19,657 nt of DNA. Source: Synechococcales cyanobacterium PMM_0002. GTDB taxonomy: Bacteria; Cyanobacteriota; Cyanobacteriia; Elainellales; Elainellaceae. The translations under genes were made by a program, and so were the position numbers. Where the stretch lies: positions 1 through 19,657 of the forward strand of contig CASBQX010000378.1 in NCBI GenBank assembly GCA_949127925.1. The letters run 5' to 3'. The notes under the pieces were generated by a model that worked only from the letters and a program-made list of their open reading frames with translations, was not told where the DNA came from and did no database searches. Every line of letters starts with the position of its first letter. Position 1 is the first letter of the stretch. This document shows positions 14,554 to 19,657 of the stretch, piece by piece.

Positions 14554-14633
14554 CGTTATCTGCCCCCTAAACAATAAACAACAACACAACGAACAACATG
14601 CCGTAGAAACCCATACGCGCTGAAAGCGTTAAT

Positions 14634-14657
14634 GCTCTGACCCAACGGCATCAGAGC
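14634..14657. other. Short hairpin upstream of the triple-repeat gene
   Basis: GCTCTGA (14634-14640) and TCAGAGC (14651-14657) are exact reverse complements with a 10-nt loop. They lie about 80 bp upstream of the GTG start at 14553, in a position for a 5' UTR structure or operator. The stretch 14554-14780 otherwise shows no gene; TTAGCCAAT occurs twice near 14710-14745. Confidence 0.35.
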
Positions 14658-14786
14658 CGTGTTTCGCTCTAAGTCTTCCCATTTTTAAGGCCGATGCTCT
14701 ACGTAGGGTATTAGCCAATCATCGAAACGCATCGCACTTAGCCAATACTAGGTCAGGTGGTAGCGTAAAGCCTATCTGAAAAACAG

Positions 14787-14815
14787 GTGGCGCGGATTTT
14801 TTAAAACCGCGCCAC
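14787..14815 (-). terminator. GC-rich hairpin, probable terminator of the leftward transporter/DUF4278 operon
   Basis: GTGGCGCGG (14787-14795) and CCGCGCCAC (14807-14815) are exact reverse complements around an 11-nt AT loop. Read leftward, the stem is followed by CCTGTTTTTC, a T tract. It lies about 200 bp beyond the last leftward gene, which ends at 15017. Confidence 0.6.
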
Positions 14816-14846
14816 ATCCCTAAACCAAGTCCATGTTGAGAACTGT

Positions 14847-14972
14847 AGTTTTAGCCCTCACCTCCAGCCCCTCTCCCAAAGGGCGAGGGGAGCCGGAAAA
14901 GCTTTCAAAGTCCCTCTCCCCAAGGAGAGGGCTTAAAGCCTTCGGCATATATGAAAAGGGTGAGGGAAAACT
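14847..14972. repeat. Nested-palindrome repeat element (about 126 bp), REP/MITE-like
   Basis: The outer arms AGTTTT-ag-CCCTCACC (14847-14862) and GGTGAGGG-AAAACT (14959-14972) are inverted, differing by a 2-nt gap. Inside are two further hairpins: CCCCTCTCCC with GGGCGAGGGG (about 14869-14890) and the exact CCCTCTCC with GGAGAGGG (about 14912-14931). It has no coding content. CCCTCACC...CCCCTCTCCC palindromes of this form are, to my knowledge, common dispersed repeats in cyanobacterial genomes. Confidence 0.65.
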
Positions 14973-15016
14973 CTGGGTTTCAAGTTAGACGAGGTTTATG
15001 TAGCAGAGTCGTAGGA

Positions 15017-15250
15017 TTAAGGCAGTTTTTTGCTGGAGTCTATTTTCCATAGTCGGTTCAGACATTGAATTCGTCGCCGCAAAGCTGTAGTTCGGTACTT
15101 TCGGTAACCCACGATCGCGCAGATTATAACAGCAGGAAAAGCGATCGTCAGAGAGCCAAGAAGTGTATTCGTTAATGCAGAGTTAGTAGGTTGAGTTGGG
15201 CTGTGCTGCGTAGAAGTGATTGTTGTCTGAATGCCTGAGTTACCTCGCAT
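15017..15250 (-). CDS. Small single-pass membrane protein coupled to the DUF4278 gene
   Basis: The product has 77 residues. A Ser/Thr/Gln-rich N-terminal segment of about 30 residues is followed by one hydrophobic helix (LLGSLTIAFPAVIICAIVGY, about 30-49) and a strongly basic tail (RKYRTTALRRRIQCLNRLWK). By the positive-inside rule the tail is cytosolic. The ATG directly abuts the stop of the DUF4278 gene (TAAATG). An excellent GGAGG ribosome binding site lies inside the end of that gene, so this is a real, coupled gene. No family is recognised. Confidence 0.7.
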   Translation of the reverse strand: MRGNSGIQTTITSTQHSPTQPTNSALTNTLLGSLTIAFPAVIICAIVGYRKYRTTALRRRIQCLNRLWKIDSSKKLP

Positions 15251-15529
15251 TTAGTCCTCCATCAGCATTCGATATCGCCAGTTGATCGCACGGGGTTTCT
15301 GATAAGGCTGAGGGATTTGAAGTTTACGCTCGTAAGTAACGCCCCGGTAGATTAAAGTGACTGTTGCCCCATCGGATTTGATCGCTTCAGAAGCAACCAC
15401 ACGAGGACGAGTGGTGTAGTAGGTGCAATCCCGATAAATGAGTTTGATCCTGGGTTGATCTATCGAATTAGAACCGGACGAGATTGGGTCAGGCATTTCG
15501 TAAGCGTTGCCGAGAAAGGTGAGTTTCAT
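15251..15529 (-). CDS. DUF4278-type protein
   Basis: The 92-residue protein contains two related short beta motifs: MKLTFLGNAYEM at the start and VTLIYRGVTYERKL at about 57-70. A third similar piece, IKLIYRDCTYYT, is at about 28-39. The LxYRGxxYE pattern is characteristic of the small, mostly cyanobacterial DUF4278 family (PF14105), whose role is unknown. AGGAG precedes the ATG. It follows the permease gene by 49 bp on the same strand and is tightly coupled to the next small membrane protein. It may be part of the transporter transcript without sharing its function. Confidence 0.8.
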   Translation of the reverse strand: MKLTFLGNAYEMPDPISSGSNSIDQPRIKLIYRDCTYYTTRPRVVASEAIKSDGATVTLIYRGVTYERKLQIPQPYQKPRAINWRYRMLMED

Positions 15530-15578
15530 GATGGCTCCTGGTGGGTTGAATGGTTGATGTTGAATGGTTGGTTAACGA

Positions 15579-16385
15579 CTATTTCCCACTCCAATGAACG
15601 AACCGTTTCTCCAATAGCAGAAATAGCATATTGAGAAAATATCCCAAAATTCCTGTGACTAGAATAGAGGCGTACATATCGCTGACATTAAGAACTTGTT
15701 GAGCATCGATAATGCGTTTCCCAAGTCCTTGCTCTGTACCAATGAACATCTCTGCCACAATCACAATCACCAGAGATATACTAATGCCACTGCGTAAACC
15801 AATGAACGTTTGAGGTAAACTTTCTAACAGCAAAACATCTTTGAACACACGCCAGCGATTGGCTCCCATCACTTTTGCCGCAAGAATGCGCGATTGCTTA
15901 GCGTTAATGACCCCGTAGGCACTGTTAAATACAATCAGCAAGAATGCACTAAAGGCAGCAATCACAACTTTAGAAAAATCACTGATGCCGAAAAATAGAA
16001 TGAATAAGGGAATCAGAGCGCTTGCAGGGGTGGAACGGAAGAAATCAATTAAAAACTCCATACTGCGGTAGAGTTTCTCGGAACTGCCCAACGCTACACC
16101 GATCGGAACTCCCACAGCCGCCGCCATCAAAAATGCGCTAAAGGTTCGCAGCACAGTGGCGATAAAATCAGGCAGCATCACGCCAGTTAATATCCCTGTG
16201 ATCAGGGTACCAATCGTGGCGATCGGCGTGGGCAGTAACACTGGGTTGACGAACCCGGAGATCGCAATCAACCACCAAACCCCAAACAGTACCAATACTC
16301 CGACCAGTGGCAACAATCGATCGACCGAACGGATCAGTGAATCCTGCGCGCTAGAATTAGATGAACGAACGCTAGAAGCAGTCAT
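15579..16385 (-). CDS. ABC transporter permease, SsuC/TauC/NrtB type
   Basis: The 268-residue integral membrane protein has about six hydrophobic helices. It carries the EAA-type cytoplasmic loop AKVMGANRWRVFKDVLLLESLP (about 170-191), which docks with the ATPase. Size and motif spacing match permeases for sulfonates, taurine, nitrate or related small anions. The start overlaps the ATPase stop by ATGA (16382-16385), with AGGAG 8 nt upstream. The exact substrate is not readable from the sequence. Confidence 0.9.
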   Translation of the reverse strand: MTASSVRSSNSSAQDSLIRSVDRLLPLVGVLVLFGVWWLIAISGFVNPVLLPTPIATIGTLITGILTGVMLPDFIATVLRTFSAFLMAAAVGVPIGVALGSSEKLYRSMEFLIDFFRSTPASALIPLFILFFGISDFSKVVIAAFSAFLLIVFNSAYGVINAKQSRILAAKVMGANRWRVFKDVLLLESLPQTFIGLRSGISISLVIVIVAEMFIGTEQGLGKRIIDAQQVLNVSDMYASILVTGILGYFLNMLFLLLEKRFVHWSGK

Positions 16386-17176
16386 TTCCGCATCTCCTGA
16401 CGAAAAATTTCTAAACAGTGACGGCTGACCTCAATGAATTCGGCAGAGGTAAGGGTATCGGGAGTGCGAGGACGGGGAACCGTGAAGGGAACCGCCTCGA
16501 CCAAGTGAGTGGGGCGCTTGCTGAGCAGCAGCACCGTATCTGCCAGAAACACCGCTTCCTCCAGGTTGTGAACCACCATCAGCATGGGGATGCCAGTCGC
16601 CATGAAAATTTCCTGGAGCTTATCGCGCACAAACAGGGTCGTTTCAAAGTCTAGCGCCGAGAAGGGTTCATCCAAAAACAGAACTTCTGGCTCGGCAACC
16701 AGTGCCCGCAGGATAGAAACCAACTGCTGCTGTCCGCCAGAGAAGCTGTAAGGGTAGCGTTTCAGGTCAAGGCGAATGTTGAAGGTCTGAATCAGGCGTT
16801 CGACGCGATCGCGACAGTCCCGTTCTGCCATGCCCTTGACCCGTAGCGGGTAAGCAATATTGTCGTAGGCGCTCATCCAGGGAAACATGGAATCCCGATA
16901 GTTTTGAAACACATAGCCAATCTTGGCACGGCGAATCGGTTTGCCATGAATCCAAATCTCACCGCGATCGATGGGAATCAAGCCACTGATCATGTTAATC
17001 AGGGTAGACTTCCCACATCCATTCGGACCAAAAACCGAAACTAATTGGTTGTTGGGCAAATCAAGGTTAAAGTCCTCGTAGAGCGGTTGCCCAGCAAACG
17101 ATTTGCACAACCCCTGTACAGAGATAAAGTGCTCCGGTGGGGCGATCGTGGGACTGGTTAAAGAATTGATCATCAT
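16382..17176 (-). CDS. ABC transporter ATPase, SsuB/TauB type
   Basis: The 264-residue ATPase uses ATG 17176, which has GGGAGG 7-8 nt upstream; an in-frame TTG at 17191 is a poorer start. Motifs from this start: Walker A GPNGCGKS (50-57), Q-loop VFQN (Gln91), signature FSGGQ (145-149), Walker B VLFLDEP (165-171), D-loop SALD and H-loop VVHN (His203). All are intact. The FQNYRDSMFPWM and ERVxxRVERLIQ segments are typical of the nitrate/sulfonate/taurine subfamily. It powers the permease encoded directly downstream and lies 29 bp after the binding-protein gene. Confidence 0.92.
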   Translation of the reverse strand: MMINSLTSPTIAPPEHFISVQGLCKSFAGQPLYEDFNLDLPNNQLVSVFGPNGCGKSTLINMISGLIPIDRGEIWIHGKPIRRAKIGYVFQNYRDSMFPWMSAYDNIAYPLRVKGMAERDCRDRVERLIQTFNIRLDLKRYPYSFSGGQQQLVSILRALVAEPEVLFLDEPFSALDFETTLFVRDKLQEIFMATGIPMLMVVHNLEEAVFLADTVLLLSKRPTHLVEAVPFTVPRPRTPDTLTSAEFIEVSRHCLEIFRQEMRK

Positions 17177-17205
17177 TAGAGAGCCTCCCAAAGGTCATCC
17201 AAATC

Positions 17206-18240
17206 CTACGCGGGCTTGTACAACAGACTGGCAACATCAACCTGTTTCGTAAACACCTTTTTATCGGACATGAAATCGAAGAACTTTTGAAAATAGTCCA
17301 CATCTTCTGGCTTAAACTCGTCGTACAGGGTATATGCCACGAGAGGCACTTTCTGCACCAGTTCCCCTTCGATCGCGGTGTAGCCTACCAGATGTTGCCG
17401 TACCTCATCTGGGTTATCGCGAATATCTTGAATAGCGCGACGATACGCTTCGATATAGGTTTTGGTTGTGGATGGATATTGTTCGATGAATTCGCTGCTG
17501 AGTGCTGCCGCACCGCCAAACCAGGGCGCTTTCGGATTGCCCAAAATGTACTTAGAAACTACCCCATATTCCAGAACACGAGTAATTCCTTTCACCTCAC
17601 CCACGGTTCCTGTTGGTTCCAGCGTATAAGCGGCATCGATTTGCCCAGACTCGATCGCCGCTACATGCTGCCGAATTTCGAGTTGTTGCACCTGAGGATC
17701 GCTCACTCCCGCTTTTGCCAGGATTGCCTGAGCGATCGCCAGGTTTTGTGCCCCTGGGCCTGATGCAAATTTCTTGCCATTCAAATCGGCAATTGACTGA
17801 ATGGGGCTGTCTTTGGCCACAATCACTTGCTCAAGTTTGTGATCAACATTGCTGGGATTCGCCGCAATAATTTTGAACAACCCGGGTGACGCGATTTCAG
17901 ACAACCCCAGTGCACCGCTGGCAACCCCGTTTCCGGTGCCCTGAAGCCGTCCTGCAATCAAAGACTCTGCAATCTGGTTAGCCGAAGCAAACTTCACCAC
18001 TTCCACGTCTAATCCGGCATCCTTGAAATACCCCTGCTTCTCCGCAATGAACAGGGGCAATCCAGCCGCAACTGGCCAAAAGCCAATCGAAATTTTGCCA
18101 GGATTCTCTGAACTACTTGTAGCCGCACCTGCGGTCGATTGGCTTGGAAGCTGGGCTTGAGGTTGGGTACAGCCATGAGCGGCGATCGCCACTGCTGTTC
18201 CTGCACTCAACTGAAGAAAATGTCGTCTGCGAATGGTCAT
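17206..18240 (-). CDS. ABC transporter substrate-binding lipoprotein, SsuA/NMT1-like
   Basis: The 344-residue protein begins MTIRRRHFLQLSAGTAVAIA, a twin-arginine signal (RRxFLQ) ending at the lipobox AHGC (Cys24). It is therefore probably a Tat-exported lipoprotein. A Ser/Thr-rich tether follows. The body (about 49-344) has the two-lobed NMT1/SsuA fold: IGFWPVAAGLPLFIAEKQGYF, VVKFASANQIAESLIAGRLQ, DLNGKKFASGPGAQNLAIAQ. Candidate ligands are aliphatic sulfonates, taurine, nitrate or a related compound; sequence motifs do not decide. It is the first gene of the binding protein-ATPase-permease operon. Only about 20 bp separate its ATG from the left-end hairpin of the tnpB element, so its native promoter is apparently lost or displaced. 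Confidence 0.9.
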   Translation of the reverse strand: MTIRRRHFLQLSAGTAVAIAAHGCTQPQAQLPSQSTAGAATSSSENPGKISIGFWPVAAGLPLFIAEKQGYFKDAGLDVEVVKFASANQIAESLIAGRLQGTGNGVASGALGLSEIASPGLFKIIAANPSNVDHKLEQVIVAKDSPIQSIADLNGKKFASGPGAQNLAIAQAILAKAGVSDPQVQQLEIRQHVAAIESGQIDAAYTLEPTGTVGEVKGITRVLEYGVVSKYILGNPKAPWFGGAAALSSEFIEQYPSTTKTYIEAYRRAIQDIRDNPDEVRQHLVGYTAIEGELVQKVPLVAYTLYDEFKPEDVDYFQKFFDFMSDKKVFTKQVDVASLLYKPA

Positions 18241-18261
18241 CGGAAAATGTGGGTGGAAACC

Positions 18262-18278
18262 CCGTCGTTTTACGACGG
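18262..18278. repeat. Left-end subterminal hairpin of the tnpB element
   Basis: CCGTCGT-TTT-ACGACGG is a perfect 7-bp stem with a 3-nt loop. In IS200/IS605 elements such hairpins are the recognition sites of the TnpA transposase. It lies 22 bp from the start codon of the divergent substrate-binding protein. Confidence 0.75.
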
Positions 18279-18328
18279 CTTTACAATGCTTTGCAGCAAA
18301 CTCACAAACTAAATGCTAGAATGTGAGC

Positions 18329-19501
18329 ATGACCCAAAAAGCTTTCAAGTACCGCTTCTATCCAACTCCTGAGCAAGAAACCTTGCTTCGGAGGACGTTA
18401 GGCTGTACTCGATTGGTCTACAATCGTGCCCTCGCCGCAAGGACTGAGGCATGGTATGAACGGCAAGAGCGAGTGGGCTATACCCAAACCTCTACACTGC
18501 TGACAGATTGGAAAAAGCAAGACGATCTTGATTTCCTCAATGAAGTCAGTTGTGTGCCGTTGCAGCAAGGTTTGAGACATCTGCAAACTGCATTTTCTAA
18601 CTTCTTCGCAGGACGGGCGCAATATCCCAACTTCAAAAAGAAGCGCAATGGCGGCAGTGCAGAATTTACCAAGTCTGCCTTCAAATGGCGCGATGGTAAA
18701 TTGTTTCTGGCTAAAAGTCTTGAACCTTTGAGCATCCGCTGGAGTCGAGCGATTCCAGAAGGCGTTGAGCCATCTACCGTGACGGTGAAGCTTTCGCCCT
18801 CTGGACGCTGGACAGTTTCGTTGTTGGTGGATACCCTGATTGAGCCATTGTCTGAGTCTCCTAACGTGGTTGGGGTTGACTTGGGCATCACCAGCTTGAT
18901 TGCTCTGAGTACGGGTGAAAAGGTTGCTAACCCCAAGGGCTTTAAGGCTAAACGTGCCAAACTGCGAAAAGTGCAGAAGGCGTTGAGCCGCAAGCAAAAG
19001 GGTTCTAACAATCGCTACAAAGCCCGTCTGAAAGTCGCTAAAGTCCATGCAGAAATTAGCGACGCAAGACAAGATTTCCTTCACAAGTTGACGACTCGAT
19101 TGGTGCGTGAAAACCAAACCATCGCCGTTGAGGATTTGGCTGTGAAGAATATGGTGAAGAATCGGAAACTCTCTCTGGCAATTAGTGATGCTAGTTGGGG
19201 CGAGTTGGTGAGGCAACTTGAGTACAAGTGCGATTGGTATGGTCGCACGTTGATTAAGATTGACCGTTGGTTTCCGAGTTCTAAACGATGTGGCAACTGT
19301 GGTCACATCGTCGATAAGCTGCCGTTGAATATTCGTGAGTGGAATTGTCCCAACTGTGGGACTTGCCATGACCGAGACATTAACGCCGCCAAAAACATAC
19401 TCGCCGCAGGGCTTGCGGTGAAAGTCTGTGGAGCGAACGTAAGACCGGATAGGCATAAGTCTGATGGCAGTTGCTATGAAGCAGAAAGATCTAAGAAGTG
19501 A
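18329..19501 (+). CDS. tnpB: TnpB, RNA-guided RuvC-type nuclease of an IS200/IS605 element
   Basis: The product has 390 residues from ATG 18329 (an in-frame GTG two codons upstream is possible). The N-terminal helix-turn-helix/WED-type region (KAFKYRFYPTPEQETLLRRTLGCTRLVYN) is typical. The split RuvC site is complete: GVDLGITSL (first Asp), IAVEDLAVKNM (Glu) and HDRDINAAKNI (last Asp). A zinc ribbon, CGNCG and CPNCG, sits between the last two. TnpB is the ancestor-like relative of Cas12. It is guided by an omega/right-end RNA to cut DNA next to a short motif and helps retain the element. Nothing looks truncated, so it may be active. Confidence 0.93.
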   Translation: MTQKAFKYRFYPTPEQETLLRRTLGCTRLVYNRALAARTEAWYERQERVGYTQTSTLLTDWKKQDDLDFLNEVSCVPLQQGLRHLQTAFSNFFAGRAQYPNFKKKRNGGSAEFTKSAFKWRDGKLFLAKSLEPLSIRWSRAIPEGVEPSTVTVKLSPSGRWTVSLLVDTLIEPLSESPNVVGVDLGITSLIALSTGEKVANPKGFKAKRAKLRKVQKALSRKQKGSNNRYKARLKVAKVHAEISDARQDFLHKLTTRLVRENQTIAVEDLAVKNMVKNRKLSLAISDASWGELVRQLEYKCDWYGRTLIKIDRWFPSSKRCGNCGHIVDKLPLNIREWNCPNCGTCHDRDINAAKNILAAGLAVKVCGANVRPDRHKSDGSCYEAERSKK

Positions 19502-19541
19502 TTCTTGGAATCCCCGTGCGTTTACGCCGGGGAGGATGTCA
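19395..19541 (+). ncRNA. Predicted omega RNA (right-end RNA) scaffold of TnpB
   Basis: In characterised IS200/IS605 elements the guide RNA scaffold overlaps the 3' part of tnpB and runs to the right end; the guide is the flanking DNA just past it. Here the 3' coding region (about 19395-19501) leads into the right-end hairpin and terminal GGAUGUCAA. The 5' limit is a guess. The guide would start at about 19542. Confidence 0.5.
19512..19532. repeat. Right-end subterminal hairpin of the tnpB element
   Basis: CCCCG (19512-19516) pairs with CGGGG (19528-19532), and GCG with CGC inside. There is one bulged T and a TTTA loop. AGGATGTCAA follows. Confidence 0.75.
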
Positions 19542-19592
19542 ACGCTTTCACCTTTACAATTGAGTGAATAGAAAGTAAAATTGCATCGTAAG

Positions 19593-19657
19593 CTACAGAA
19601 TTTTAATTCGTTGCTCTTGCTGACGTGTCTCACGCCGCTTGGCAATCGCCTCTTCAA
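19593..19657 (-). CDS. C-terminus of a leftward gene entering from the right edge
   Basis: Only 20 residues and a TAG stop (19593-19595) are present. The last residues read EEAIAKRRETRQQEQRIKIL, a charged, helical tail that looks like genuine protein. Function cannot be told. It shares the strand of the transporter operon, and the tnpB element lies between them. Confidence 0.4.
   Translation of the reverse strand, partial: EEAIAKRRETRQQEQRIKIL

Larger units (their letters stand above)
18255..19541 (+). mobile_element. Solitary IS200/IS605-type element carrying tnpB only
   Basis: Bounds are approximate. The left-end hairpin is at 18262-18278, tnpB fills the body, and the right end (19512-19541) has a hairpin followed by GGAGGATGTCAA, the typical right terminus of this family in cyanobacteria. 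The ends share the CCCCGT...CGTTT(T)ACG core. There are no terminal inverted repeats or target duplications, as expected for this family. No Y1 transposase tnpA is present, so movement would need one supplied in trans. Confidence 0.8.

Noticed and set aside
14589..14589. TTG at 14589 as start of the triple-repeat gene
   Set aside because: The added MCCCLLFRGQIT is unlike the rest, whereas GTG 14553 has AGGGGG at proper spacing.
18398..19657. 419-residue open frame on the minus strand across tnpB
   Set aside because: It is antisense to an unmistakable TnpB, has no recognisable motif, and is cysteine- and arginine-rich in the way shadow frames are.

Overview
The window looks like part of a cyanobacterial chromosome. 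The palindrome GCGATCGC (HIP1) recurs throughout, for example near 1292 and 1445. The first gene encodes a CYP38/TLP40-type lumenal cyclophilin, there is a DUF4278 protein, and a cyanobacterial-style TtcatCC heptanucleotide tract is present. A filamentous or Leptolyngbya-like host is plausible, but the sequence alone does not fix the genus. No rRNA, tRNA or CRISPR array was found.

Layout: 1-707 (-) holds the N-terminal part of the lumenal cyclophilin, followed by about 540 bp without a gene. 1250-3926 (+) holds a small secreted cysteine-containing protein, an orphan PilB/GspE-type ATPase and a YeaQ/YmgE-type membrane protein. 3992-4801 (-) encodes a possible papain-fold cysteine peptidase. 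An AT-rich gap follows, with a doubtful 54-aa ORF, a clear 44-aa lipoprotein and a strong terminator. 5427-6131 (+) is a glutathione S-transferase-like protein. It converges on 6141-9719 (-), a 1192-residue sensor: a UrtA-like urea/amide-binding domain without a signal peptide, four PAS domains and an intact PP2C/SpoIIE phosphatase. Two small coupled genes follow on the + strand, a CPXCG zinc-ribbon protein and a 52-aa membrane protein. They converge on a fused two-domain peptide-type ABC ATPase at 10203-12158 (-).

12398-14553 (-) is a two-gene unit. A protein with three copies of an apparently uncharacterised helical domain is translationally coupled to a long pentapeptide-repeat protein, and a palindromic terminator follows. 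After about 460 bp of palindrome-rich noncoding DNA comes a leftward run at 18240-15017: a substrate-binding lipoprotein, ATPase and permease of the SsuABC/TauABC type, then a DUF4278 protein and a tightly coupled one-TM protein. A solitary IS200/IS605-type tnpB element (about 18255-19541) sits directly against the start of this transporter operon and has probably displaced its native upstream region. The window ends in the C-terminus of another leftward gene.

The most interesting items are the cytosolic urea/amide-sensor phosphatase, the triple-repeat plus pentapeptide pair, and the tnpB insertion at the transporter promoter. No single large defence or biosynthetic system is visible.
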